The position numbers and the translations under genes are program-made. From Parazoarcus communis (GTDB lineage Bacteria; Pseudomonadota; Gammaproteobacteria; Burkholderiales; Rhodocyclaceae), in the NCBI RefSeq assembly GCF_003111665.1, contig NZ_CP022188.1:1922001-1986000 (forward strand): DNA of 64,000 nucleotides, written 5' to 3'. The notes beneath the pieces are model-generated. The model saw nothing but the letters and a program-made list of their open reading frames with translations, ran no database searches and was not told where the DNA came from. Numbering within the stretch: the first letter of the stretch is position 1; each line of letters begins with the position of its first letter. Of the stretch, positions 8,698 through 17,636 are shown in pieces.

Positions 8698-9101
8698 GTT
8701 CTCACTCCCCTCGGCGTAGCGCCGGTTTCGGTAAGTCCGCTCGACGTGCGATCTGGATCGCTTGCCTCGACTTCCTTTTGATATCTGCTCTTCTGCGATA
8801 TCGCGCGCAACTTCCCCTTGCGTTCCAGCCACCATGCGCCCGTTGCGACAGCTCCCCATGCATAGCCGGCAACAGAGCCAAGCTCCAACGCCTGAACAAC
8901 GCTTGCCAGTGCGGTGATCGACTCGGCTGATTGCCCTTGTACCAACGGGCGAAGCCCCTCAAAAACCAACCACACGCAACCTAATATCCCGAAAATGATG
9001 GCAAGGTGACTGGCAAAACCAATGCTCAGCTCAAACTTCCGTGCTGCCAGTTTTGCCTGCTCGAATGCCAGTTCGTTCTTGTTCATTTGATTATCGCGCA
9101 T
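8694..9101 (-). CDS. Small membrane protein of unknown function (cargo)
   Basis: 135 residues from ATG 9101 (ATG 9086 also possible). Two predicted membrane segments are visible (ASHLAIIFGILGCVWLVF and LGSVAGYAWGAVATGAWWL), between a charged N-terminal helix and a basic C-terminal tail. The stop overlaps the start of the next gene by four bases, so the two are translationally coupled. No known family is recognised. Confidence 0.65.
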   Translation of the reverse strand: MRDNQMNKNELAFEQAKLAARKFELSIGFASHLAIIFGILGCVWLVFEGLRPLVQGQSAESITALASVVQALELGSVAGYAWGAVATGAWWLERKGKLRAISQKSRYQKEVEASDPDRTSSGLTETGATPRGVRT

Positions 9102-9239
9102 CGAAAGAGTTTTGCGCGCAGTGTAACAACTATCTCATGCTGCTGTAATGAACAACAACACGCCGAGATGGCTCTGAATCGTCTCTCGTAGGCGTCTTTC
9201 TCGCGCCTTGCGCCTGTAGTCAGTGTATGCGCTCTACCG

Positions 9240-9410
9240 CAAATGTCGCCACCTAGCGGACGCACCGCACTAGCCGCCAGCATCATGAGCTTGATTCAGT
9301 CCGCACGACCTACCGGTGACGACCCATTTGCCTATCTGAAGGGCGTGCTCGCTTGCCTGCCCAGCCATGCAGCCAGATCGGCGAGCATCTGCCCCACATC
9401 ACTGAACGCC
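9240..9410 (+). pseudogene. IS66-family transposase (TnpC) C-terminal remnant
   Basis: The reading SGRTALAASIMSLIQSA and then GDDPFAYLKGVLACLP matches the conserved C-terminal stretch of IS66 transposases (GGRTAA..YSLI.TA...G.DP..YL..VL..LP). The terminal IGEHLPH continues in another frame, so a frameshift is present. No other IS66 genes or ends are visible. The following 240 bases up to the TcmP gene hold nothing I can identify. This is a scar of an earlier insertion within the cargo. Confidence 0.65.
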
Positions 9411-9649
9411 GCTCGGCCTCTGCTAAACAACTCGGTCAAGACGGGGGCACTGGGCGCATACGGCCTGCGATTTTCTGCATCGAGTGACCGATAGGTTGCA
9501 AGAGCGGATCTTCGGCCACGCATGTCAGCTGGAGCTACTTGCAGAAAGCGGGTCCGGCGCGAAGCGCTGCGAGGCCATGGCTACACGCGAAGTAGCGGTG
9601 TTCGGCGAACTAGGTTATTTGGCAATAAGAACTTTGGCATAATTGCGAC

Positions 9650-10504
9650 ATGAAATCACGCCGAACCTTCGAGCTAGCCATCCATCCGGATCCTTGTCCC
9701 TATTTGCCCGTCGAACGCGGGCCGTCAGGACAGGGTGTGGGGTGGTGGGTGCCACAAGTCAAGCACACTTGCCTAGCCAAGTACATCGGCGCCACCCGCA
9801 AGGCTCAGGCGAAGTTTCCCAAGCGAGTGTTGATCGACCCCTTCTGTGGTCCGGGTCGCATTCAGGTACGTGGTGAGAGCTTCACGCGCGATGGCGGCGC
9901 AATGGTCGCGTGGCGGCAATCGGTGAGCTCGGACTGTCCATTTACCAGCGTGATGGTCGGCGATCTCGATATGGCGCGGGCTGTTGCCTGTGACGCCCGA
10001 TTGGCAGCGATTGGGGCGCCGGTGCAACGGTTCGATGGCCCCGCCGCAGAAACGGCGCCCCGCATGGCCGAAGCGGTACCCCGCGGCGCCCTCTGCCTCG
10101 CATACATCGATCCATACAACCTCGAGTACTTGTCGTTCTCGATTATCAAGAGGTTGGCACGGCTCCCGCATATCGATTTTGCCGTCCATTTTAGCCTGAT
10201 GGATTTGACGCGCAATGTCGATATGGAACTCGATCCGGCGCGTGATCGCTTTAGTGAGGCGTTGCCGGGATGGCGTGATCGCGTGTCCGGCACAATCTCC
10301 AAGAAGGGCCTCGCTCCTTGGTTCTTTCAGGAGTGGCATCAGCGCATCTCGGAGCTTGGTTTTTCCGTCAGCCATGAAATGCCGCTCGTCACAGACGGAC
10401 AAGGTCGCGCGCTGTACCGACTCGTGTTCTTTAGCCGGCACGCGTTTCCTGACAAGATTTGGGGCGACATTGCCAGGGGCCCAAATCTCGCTCTCGGCTT
10501 TTAA
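9650..10504 (+). CDS. Three-Cys-motif partner protein TcmP-like (first copy)
   Basis: A 284-residue protein from ATG 9650. It has a Rossmann-like opening LIDPFCGPGRIQ that resembles the DxFAGPG motif of TcmP proteins (methyltransferase-like fold), followed by LAYIDPYNLEYL and FAVHFSLMDLTRN, both typical of the family. TcmP proteins are usually encoded beside a three-Cys-motif (Gp37/Gp68, DUF5131) protein, as here. Their biochemical role is not established. It starts a four-gene same-strand cluster with a LexA-like regulator, the DUF5131 protein and a second TcmP. Confidence 0.75.
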   Translation: MKSRRTFELAIHPDPCPYLPVERGPSGQGVGWWVPQVKHTCLAKYIGATRKAQAKFPKRVLIDPFCGPGRIQVRGESFTRDGGAMVAWRQSVSSDCPFTSVMVGDLDMARAVACDARLAAIGAPVQRFDGPAAETAPRMAEAVPRGALCLAYIDPYNLEYLSFSIIKRLARLPHIDFAVHFSLMDLTRNVDMELDPARDRFSEALPGWRDRVSGTISKKGLAPWFFQEWHQRISELGFSVSHEMPLVTDGQGRALYRLVFFSRHAFPDKIWGDIARGPNLALGF

Positions 10505-10585
10505 GAAGGCGTCCTCGCAGGGGCGTCAGCATCCACGACTCTCTCCTGGGTTGCAAATTGTACGATCGTCCACCAAAATGATGGC

Positions 10586-11221
10586 ATGGGGCGGCCGAAC
10601 AAAGATGCTGAGTACTTGGGGTGCTTGCGTGACTACTTCGCGCAGAATCGGGCGTTGCCTTCCTATGCAGAGCTGAGCAAAGTGTTGGGATTCCGAGCCA
10701 AGAATGCTGCCTTTAAGCTGGCGGGCCGGCTGATGAGCGCGAACTATTTGGAGTCCGGCCCTGGCGGGCGTTTAGTGCCGGGGCCTCGATTCTTCGAACT
10801 GCCTTGCATCGATGCTCGCGTACCTGCAGGTCCAGGAGACCCAGCGGAATTCTCCGGCGGTGTCGAGTTCAAGGAGATCGACCGCCTGCTCGTTGATGTC
10901 CCATCACGGACGTTTTTAGTCCCGATTCGGGGTGACTCTATGTGCGACGCAGGTGTGCTCGACGGTGACACGGCAGTCGTGGAGCTGACGCCGATGGCGA
11001 ACCCAGGGGATTTTGTTATCGCCTTGGTGGACGGCCAATACACCATGAAGGAGTTGCGGTACGAGCAGAACAGGCCGGTGCTCGTACCACACAATGAATG
11101 CTATGAGCCCATCCGGCCGGAGTCGGACTTGAGCATCATCGGCGTCGTAAGGGGCATCATTCGGCGCTATCGATCGAGCGGTGGGCGGGTGGATGCCCGA
11201 GTGCGAGGAGAGAGGATATGA
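10586..11221 (+). CDS. LexA-like S24 peptidase / repressor
   Basis: A 211-residue protein with a LexA-type N-terminal winged-helix region (GCLRDYFAQNRALPSYAELS) and a C-terminal S24 peptidase domain. The catalytic Ser is in IRGDSMCDAGV and the Lys in YTMKELRY. A VPAGPG stretch (about residue 75) offers the Ala-Gly site for RecA-stimulated self-cleavage. It is likely a DNA-damage-responsive repressor of this cluster. Its stop overlaps the DUF5131 start by four bases (ATGA). A chromosomal LexA is not in the window, so this is read as an accessory regulator. Confidence 0.85.
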   Translation: MGRPNKDAEYLGCLRDYFAQNRALPSYAELSKVLGFRAKNAAFKLAGRLMSANYLESGPGGRLVPGPRFFELPCIDARVPAGPGDPAEFSGGVEFKEIDRLLVDVPSRTFLVPIRGDSMCDAGVLDGDTAVVELTPMANPGDFVIALVDGQYTMKELRYEQNRPVLVPHNECYEPIRPESDLSIIGVVRGIIRRYRSSGGRVDARVRGERI

Positions 11222-11976
11222 CCACTATCAGCCGTATTGAATGGACTGAGCGGACGTGGAACCCAACGGTCGGTTGCACAAAGATATCGCCAGGTTGCAA
11301 GCATTGTTACGCGGAGACGATGGCGCGACGACTCAAGGCCATGGGGACGCCGGGCTATGAGAACGAGTTTGCGCTCACCCTGCTTCCGGAGCGGCTGGAA
11401 GACCCGATCAATCGCAAGAAACCGACCGTTTACTTCGTCAATTCGATGTCGGATCTTTTCCACGAAGCTGTGCCAGACGAGTATATCGAGGGGGTGTTCG
11501 AGGTGGTCACCAAGACACCGCACCACACTTACCAGATTCTGACAAAGCGGGCTGCGCGGATGGCGTCCTTCTTCAAGACACGCAAGGTGCCAAGAAACGC
11601 CTGGCTTGGCGTCTCTGTGGAGGATCGCGAATATGGGCTGCCGCGAATCGACTATCTGCGGAGCGTTAAAGCATCGATTCGCTTCCTGTCGGTTGAACCG
11701 CTCCTCGAGGATATCGGATCGATGGATCTCAAGGACATTCACTGGGTGATCGTCGGCGGCGAGTCCGGTCCGCGTGCTCGCCCGATGAAAAGCGAATGGG
11801 TACAAACCATTCAGCGACAGTGCGAAGCGCAGGATGTTGCTTTCTTCTTCAAGCAGTGGGGCGGCTGGGGCGCTGACGGGAGAAGGCGTGCGAAAGCAGC
11901 TAACGGTCGAGTGCTAAACGGTCGCACGTGGGATGAGATGCCGTTGGAGATAACCCAACGGGTTGCTGCGCGGTAG
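11218..11976 (+). CDS. Three-Cys-motif protein, Gp37/Gp68 family (DUF5131)
   Basis: A 252-residue protein with the defining N-terminal motif GCTKISPGCKHCYAE (Cys-x7-Cys-x2-Cys), preceded by IEWTERTWNPTVG, and later FVNSMSDLFHE, YQILTKRA and VIVGGESGPRARPM, all typical of DUF5131. The Cys triad suggests a metal or iron-sulfur site related to radical-SAM-like folds; no activity is established. It is coupled to the LexA-like gene and followed by a second TcmP partner after 93 bases. Confidence 0.88.
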   Translation: MTTISRIEWTERTWNPTVGCTKISPGCKHCYAETMARRLKAMGTPGYENEFALTLLPERLEDPINRKKPTVYFVNSMSDLFHEAVPDEYIEGVFEVVTKTPHHTYQILTKRAARMASFFKTRKVPRNAWLGVSVEDREYGLPRIDYLRSVKASIRFLSVEPLLEDIGSMDLKDIHWVIVGGESGPRARPMKSEWVQTIQRQCEAQDVAFFFKQWGGWGADGRRRAKAANGRVLNGRTWDEMPLEITQRVAAR

Positions 11977-12069
11977 TTGCCCCCACCGTTGCATTAGAGT
12001 GCTTTTGTCATGCACAGTTGAGGCCCGGTCAAGCCAGTTGCGGCCCTTCGCGGCCGCGCCTACAACTCG

Positions 12070-13344
12070 ATGACGACTAGCCATTACGACTGGATCTTGG
12101 GGCGGACGCCGCCAAAGCTTCTTCGCCACAGCGCGGTCAAGCACGCGTTACTGCGCGATTATCTCGTCGACTACTTCCTGACGCTCGTTTCTACGCCCCA
12201 TCAGGATCGTGTTCAGCTGACCGTGGTCGACGGCTTCTGCGGCGGCGGCCGCTACATAGACGAGGCGGGCGACGAGGTTCCGGGGTCGCCGGTCGTGATC
12301 CTCGAGGCCGTTCAAGAAGCGCAGGCTCGCCTGCTTCACGAACAGCAGAGGCGTAAGCCCATCGAGTTCGACATCGAGTTAATCTGCATTGACGATTCAT
12401 CGTCGGCAATCGAGTACTTGCGCTACGTACTCGAGGACCAAGGCTACCGCGACAAGCTGCGTAGCGGATCGGTGCAGACGCTCATTGGCGATTTCGTCTA
12501 TCTGGCGGACAAGGTGATCGCGGAAGCGGGCCGCCGCTCGCCGAGGGCCGGCCGCGCCATCTTTGTTCTCGACCAATACGGGTACGACAAGGTGCCACTC
12601 AGTACGCTGCATCAGATCTTCTCCAAGCTGAAGCGTGCCGAGGTCATCCTGACCTTCAATGTTGATTCGCTGCTCAATTTCCTCTGTGAGAAGAACCTCC
12701 TCGACTTCGAACGAAAGACAGGGATCATGGGCACAGCAACCGCCGCAGATCTGGACAAGGAAGCACGTAGCCCCTACTGGCGCCTTAACGTGCAGGCAAA
12801 CTTGTACCAGAGCATCACGTCGGGCTCGGGTGCTAGTTACTTCACCCCCTTCTTTGTTCGTCCAGAACGCGGGCATGGCGACTTCTGGCTATTGCACTTG
12901 TCACAGCACTGGAAGGCCAGGGACGTGATGACCGGCGCACATTGGCAGCACCATAACCATTTCATACATTACGGTGCTGCTGGTTTTGACATGCTCAGCA
13001 CCGGTTACGCCGCACGCATCGATAACGAGGCGCGTCCCCAGGCGGCCTTTGAGTTCGACGACATCGCTTCGGCGGCAAGCCAAAACGACATGCTTACCCA
13101 AATCCCGCAGGCGCTCGGCCAACATCCGGGTGGCATCTGTTTCGAGCATTTCTTTCTCGCGAGGATCAATACGACACCGGCGACCAAGGAGATGGTGGAG
13201 AGCACGATCCTCCAACTCGTGCGCGAAAATGAGATCGAGATCGTGGGGGCGGATGGTGGCGTGCGCAACGTCCGTGCCGCACTAAAGCCGGACCACGTCC
13301 TGCGCTTGCCGATGCAGCGATCTTTTTTCTTTCCGTCTCGATAA
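12070..13344 (+). CDS. Three-Cys-motif partner protein TcmP (second copy)
   Basis: A 424-residue TcmP family member. Visible features are an N-terminal HSAVKHALLRDYLVDYF helix, LTVVDGFCGGGRYID (methyltransferase-like glycine motif), ICIDDSSSAIEYL, the FVLDQYGYDKVP block and a long C-terminal domain ending FFFPSR. It is longer than the first copy (284 residues) and only distantly like it, so the cluster has two different partners around one DUF5131 protein. The ATG at 12070 is the first good start, although no strong ribosome site is visible. Confidence 0.8.
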   Translation: MTTSHYDWILGRTPPKLLRHSAVKHALLRDYLVDYFLTLVSTPHQDRVQLTVVDGFCGGGRYIDEAGDEVPGSPVVILEAVQEAQARLLHEQQRRKPIEFDIELICIDDSSSAIEYLRYVLEDQGYRDKLRSGSVQTLIGDFVYLADKVIAEAGRRSPRAGRAIFVLDQYGYDKVPLSTLHQIFSKLKRAEVILTFNVDSLLNFLCEKNLLDFERKTGIMGTATAADLDKEARSPYWRLNVQANLYQSITSGSGASYFTPFFVRPERGHGDFWLLHLSQHWKARDVMTGAHWQHHNHFIHYGAAGFDMLSTGYAARIDNEARPQAAFEFDDIASAASQNDMLTQIPQALGQHPGGICFEHFFLARINTTPATKEMVESTILQLVRENEIEIVGADGGVRNVRAALKPDHVLRLPMQRSFFFPSR

Positions 13345-13456
13345 TGGCACTGAGCATCCGACAACATGGTCCAGAGCGGGACAGCACACAACATTCTGCC
13401 GATCGACTTGGCGCACAAAACTGGACCCGAACACAGGTCGACACCCCTATCGAAAA

Positions 13457-13720
13457 TTGGTCACCTCAGTCGCGCAGGGGAGAAGCGAACTGTCGGAGGA
13501 GGATCAGAACGCGGTTGTCGGTACGTTGAGTCTTCATGCCAATGAAATTGCAAAGAATCAGCCTGAAAAGCTCGCAAAGCTGCGGAACGACATCGAGCTT
13601 GTGACTCTGGAAACCTTGATCAAGCGACATGAAGAGATGCATGCCGAAAGGTTGATCGAGAGTCTCTGGCATGATTTTCTCAATGAGGGCCCGTTCATCC
13701 TGAGCATGGCTTTCGGATAC
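13457..13720 (+). pseudogene. Shedu-like (DUF4263) gene fragment
   Basis: A TTG-initiated reading of about 85 residues ends in ESLWHDFLNEGPFILSMAFGY, which matches the start of the Shedu SduA C-terminal nuclease domain (FL.ENP.ILS.AFGY). The next conserved part (the GG-K/Q nuclease residues) is missing and the frame degenerates into unrelated sequence. The rest of the interval 13345-13935 holds no intact gene. I read it as a deleted defence gene left beside the Shango operon. Confidence 0.5.
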
Positions 13721-13935
13721 AGCTCTTTGAGTTGCCCGGCATGGTGCCTATTGCTGCAGTTCCAGTTCGAGATGACAGCAAGCTGTGTTCCGTAATGAGC
13801 GTCACCACGATGCCGAGTGTGTAATCTGCCAGCAGATTGCTTGCTTGCTCGCCCACCGCTACCGAAATATCATAGTACGTCGGCTCGGTTGCAGGGGAAG
13901 GTCGGCACATCGAAAAAGCCTGGGACATCGCGCGC

Positions 13936-16344
13936 ATGGCAAAGAAATCAGGGTCAAGTCCTCTGCTCATCATGGCAGCCATCATCATCGGGGCTATCGC
14001 GTCCGTACCCAAGGACGTCTGGGTCTTCCTCTTTATTATTGGAGGTGTTGTGCTAGTAGCCTGGCTCGCCAAGAAACTACTCGGAGACAAGACCAAGGCG
14101 ACAGCCGAGTCGCCGACGGCGCAGTCTCGAACTGCTCAACGGGCGCGCGAGTCGGCGCAGGCGACAGGAGACCTCAAGACGATCCGCGGTAGGCCGGAAG
14201 AGGGGTTCGCTAGCTTCCGCATGGATGGAGCTGCCGACAGTGATGAGTTCCGAGTCCCGGCATCATCCGTCTCCAGCAGTAGCCTGCGTTGGGTGCCGGC
14301 CGGCGAGAAAGCGAACGTTGCAGGGTTCGATCTACCCGGAGGCATGGTTTACATCGGAAGTGGCCCTCACGATGACTACGGTTACACCGAGCCTTCGGCC
14401 ATTAATCCAAAACTCGGTGTGACCGGTAGCCCCGTCGACTGGTCGGTTCGCCTCACTGACTACTGGCCCTCTTACTCTTCAATCTCTCCCGATGCTCGTC
14501 GTGCATACCTTCAGTGGCTGGCTGATGGTCGACGCGCGCCGGACGCGAACATCGGATACGTCTTCCTGTTCTTCTACGGTCTAGAGCGCAGAGTCCTTGT
14601 CGATCTCGGTTCAGGTTCAAGTGAGGGGGGTGAGATTGAGGTCATCAGGAACGAGGTGCGCCACTTACTTGGCATCTATGGCGACAACAACTCCTTCCGC
14701 AGGTATGCGAGCCATTTCCTGGCTTTCATCGAGGCCGACACCTACAGTACTCAAGCCTTCACTCCCGACCCGCCCGCAGTCAATTCGACGCTCGAGCACG
14801 GCTACGAGCTGCCCCTGAGCCTGAAGCTAGGCCTCGGGCACCTAGCGGTTGCACAGAAGCCCGTTCCGGCGTCATGGGCCTTAGCATGGGCGCTGAACGA
14901 CCCCAACATCTACCGGCGTACCCCCGTATCGCGGTGTGAGGCGGAGTTCAAGGCTCTCTTCAACCGCAAGTACGCTGAAGACTTCGGCGATGGATTCGTG
15001 CTCCGGCTCAATAAGACGAAGCTCCAGGTTACCTACCAACCGTCATCAGGTGCTCTCGGAAGACAAGAGATGCGTCGAAAAGTGGGCGATCTGCCAGACG
15101 TCACGGCGGTCAAGGGCCCCATCCAGAAGCTGCAGGCGTTGGTGGACGCTTGCACGACGTCCCTGGAGTCCTACAGTCGCTTCATCGGACGAAATCCCGA
15201 CAAGGCGCAAGCCCTCGAAGGCTTGCTTCAATTACCGGTCGAGCTTTGGCCTGCCCCAGTTCGTGCTGAACTGGATGACCTCAAGAGCCGCGTCGGCGAC
15301 GGCATGCTCTTGATGGCGTTTGGGGAGCTGTCCGGCCGCCTCAAGAGCGCTGGGGCACTGTCTCGCGACAAGGTGATTGGCCTAGCCCGCGCACTTGAAT
15401 CCCTGCACATCGGCCTGGAGCCCGACGTTCTTGCCGGTAGTCGCACACCCAAGGCCGAGGACAGGGTTGCGCTCTTCGCCACCCTGCCGGAGGACAGCAC
15501 CGCACGGGCCGGACACGCGTATCGCGCGGCGGCGGTCACCCTCGATCTGGCCTGCATGGCCGTTCATGCAGATGGCGAGGCGTCTGCCCACGAACTGATG
15601 TCGCTGACCAAGCAGATCAATGCCTGGGCTCATTTGAGCGACACCCAACGGAAGCGACTCAAAGCACACCTGCGCCTGGGCATCGACCAACCCGCGACGC
15701 TAGCCAGCCTGAAGAAAAAGCTGGAGCCCTTGTCGGAAGACGCGCGCCGCTCAATCTGCCGCCTACTCGCGCATCTCACGCAAGCTGACGGCGTCGTGAG
15801 CCCCGCCGAAGTGAAGTTTCTTGAGCGCACCTACAAAGCCTTGGCGCTGGACACCAAGCTCGTTTACTCGGACCTGCATGCGAGCCCCGCGCCAAATGTC
15901 GTCCCCACCACATCCACCACGCAAGCCACACCTGTTGTGACCGCCATCGGTGCGACAGCGGGCTTCGCCCTGGACCCCGCTCGCATCGCACAACTGGAAA
16001 AGGAAACCGCCGAAGTCTCGGAACTGCTCGCGAAGGTGTTTGTGGATGAAGAAGCGCACGAGCCCGCCCAGATTATGGAGGCGGCGCCAGAGGAAGAGCT
16101 CACGGCAGCTCCCGGAATTCTTGGTCTCGATGCAGACCATTCGGCCTTTGTTCGCATTCTTGTCTCAAGGACCTCTTGGCTCCGTGGCGAGCTCGCAGAT
16201 GCTGCGGCTGACATGGAATTGATGCTCGATGGTGCGCTAGAGCACATCAACGAGGCAGTACTGGATGCGCTGGATGCGCCCCTGACAGAAGGTGACGACC
16301 CGATTGAAATCAACAAGGAAGTCTTGGAGGCGCTACCAGTATGA
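13936..16344 (+). CDS. sngA: Shango component SngA: TerB-N/TerB-C membrane protein
   Basis: An 802-residue protein. Two membrane segments open it (PLLIMAAIIIGAIASV and VFLFIIGGVVLVAWLA), then a linker, a TerB-N region (about residues 150-330; YWPSYSSISPDARRAYLQWL and GYVFLFFYGLERRVL), and a C-terminal TerB-like helical domain with CMAVHADGEASAHE and LTQADGVVSPAEVKFLERTY, two Asp-rich metal-site motifs. In the three-gene Shango system the TerB protein is encoded first, followed by an ATPase and a helicase, exactly the order here. Its stop overlaps the next start (ATGA). Confidence 0.85.
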   Translation: MAKKSGSSPLLIMAAIIIGAIASVPKDVWVFLFIIGGVVLVAWLAKKLLGDKTKATAESPTAQSRTAQRARESAQATGDLKTIRGRPEEGFASFRMDGAADSDEFRVPASSVSSSSLRWVPAGEKANVAGFDLPGGMVYIGSGPHDDYGYTEPSAINPKLGVTGSPVDWSVRLTDYWPSYSSISPDARRAYLQWLADGRRAPDANIGYVFLFFYGLERRVLVDLGSGSSEGGEIEVIRNEVRHLLGIYGDNNSFRRYASHFLAFIEADTYSTQAFTPDPPAVNSTLEHGYELPLSLKLGLGHLAVAQKPVPASWALAWALNDPNIYRRTPVSRCEAEFKALFNRKYAEDFGDGFVLRLNKTKLQVTYQPSSGALGRQEMRRKVGDLPDVTAVKGPIQKLQALVDACTTSLESYSRFIGRNPDKAQALEGLLQLPVELWPAPVRAELDDLKSRVGDGMLLMAFGELSGRLKSAGALSRDKVIGLARALESLHIGLEPDVLAGSRTPKAEDRVALFATLPEDSTARAGHAYRAAAVTLDLACMAVHADGEASAHELMSLTKQINAWAHLSDTQRKRLKAHLRLGIDQPATLASLKKKLEPLSEDARRSICRLLAHLTQADGVVSPAEVKFLERTYKALALDTKLVYSDLHASPAPNVVPTTSTTQATPVVTAIGATAGFALDPARIAQLEKETAEVSELLAKVFVDEEAHEPAQIMEAAPEEELTAAPGILGLDADHSAFVRILVSRTSWLRGELADAAADMELMLDGALEHINEAVLDALDAPLTEGDDPIEINKEVLEALPV

Positions 16345-17636
16345 GCACAATTCGCGCGAAGGACCGTGATGCGGTCATTCAATCGCTACGCGCGGGCGTC
16401 GTCCCGCGGGTCGGCCAACATCTGATTCAAGTCGGGCGAGTGAAAGAGCTCGAGGCGCTGATGAAGGATGTGGAGCGCATCGCTGACGCTGGCTCCGGAT
16501 TCAGAGTCGTCATAGGTGAGTACGGCTCGGGAAAGACGTTCTTCTTGAACCTTGTTCGTGCCATCGCGATGGAGAAGAAGCTCGTCACGATGCATGCGGA
16601 TCTTAATCCAGACCGTCGACTCCATGCGACCGGCGGGCAAGCCCGCTCGCTCTATGCGGAATTGGCCAAGAACGTTTCCACGCGCACAAAACCGGATGGG
16701 GGAGCCCTCCCCGGCATCGTCGAGAAATTCATCGCGCAGGCCAAGTCCGAAGCGAAGACGAGCGGGAAACCCAGCGAAGCGATAGTGCGCGAGCGCCTAG
16801 ACCACCTGTCAGAGATGGTGAACGGTTACGACTTCGCCGAGGTCATCGCAGCGTACTGCCGAGGTTTTGACGAAGGTAACGAACAGCTCAAGTCAGACGC
16901 TATCCGTTGGCTACGCGGGGAGTTCACCACAAAAACGGACGCCCGCGCTGCATTGGGCGTACGCACCATCATCGACGACGCCTCGATATACGACCAGCTG
17001 AAACTGCTCGCCCGCTTTATCCGGCTTGCGGGTTATAGCGGCCTGATGGTCTGTCTGGATGAGTTGGTGAACCTCTACAAACTCTCCAACACACAGGCGC
17101 GTAACGCCAACTACGAGCAGATCCTTCGCATCCTGAACGACTCTTTGCAGGGCTCCGCAGAAGGGCTCGGGATAGTGCTTGGAGGCACACCCGATTTCCT
17201 GATGGACACGCGTCGTGGCCTGTATAGCTACACTGCCCTGCAGTCTCGGCTGGCAGAAAACACCTTCGCCAAGGCCGGCATGGTGGACTATTCGGGCCCC
17301 GTTCTTCGGCTTGCGAGCCTTACGCCCGAGGACTTCTACGTGCTCCTCAACAAGCTGCGTCATCTCTATGCCAGTGGTGACAGAGCCAAGTATCTGGTTC
17401 CGGATGAAGCCATTCCCGCCTTTATGGCGCACTGCGCTCAACGCCTTGGGGATGCTTACTTCAGAACGCCGCGGACAACCATCACCGCCTTCATCAATCT
17501 TCTGGCCATCCTTGAGCAGAATCCCTCCGCGGACTGGACGGAGCTACTTGGGCACGTCGCTGTCGAGAAGGACATGGGTGGAGCCGCGGACACGGCGGTT
17601 GAGGATGACGACGAACTCGCCAGCTTCAAGCTCTGA
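16341..17636 (+). CDS. sngB: Shango component SngB: P-loop ATPase (BrxD/DUF2791-like)
   Basis: A 431-residue ATP-binding protein with Walker A GEYGSGKTFF (about residue 57) and Walker B-type GLMVCLDELVNLY (about residue 235), followed by a sensor-like IVLGGTPDFL. The fold is shared with BREX BrxD proteins, but no BREX core genes (pglZ, brxC, pglX) are near. The ATGA overlap with sngA and the 32-base overlap with the helicase gene show one transcription-translation unit. Confidence 0.85.
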   Translation: MSTIRAKDRDAVIQSLRAGVVPRVGQHLIQVGRVKELEALMKDVERIADAGSGFRVVIGEYGSGKTFFLNLVRAIAMEKKLVTMHADLNPDRRLHATGGQARSLYAELAKNVSTRTKPDGGALPGIVEKFIAQAKSEAKTSGKPSEAIVRERLDHLSEMVNGYDFAEVIAAYCRGFDEGNEQLKSDAIRWLRGEFTTKTDARAALGVRTIIDDASIYDQLKLLARFIRLAGYSGLMVCLDELVNLYKLSNTQARNANYEQILRILNDSLQGSAEGLGIVLGGTPDFLMDTRRGLYSYTALQSRLAENTFAKAGMVDYSGPVLRLASLTPEDFYVLLNKLRHLYASGDRAKYLVPDEAIPAFMAHCAQRLGDAYFRTPRTTITAFINLLAILEQNPSADWTELLGHVAVEKDMGGAADTAVEDDDELASFKL

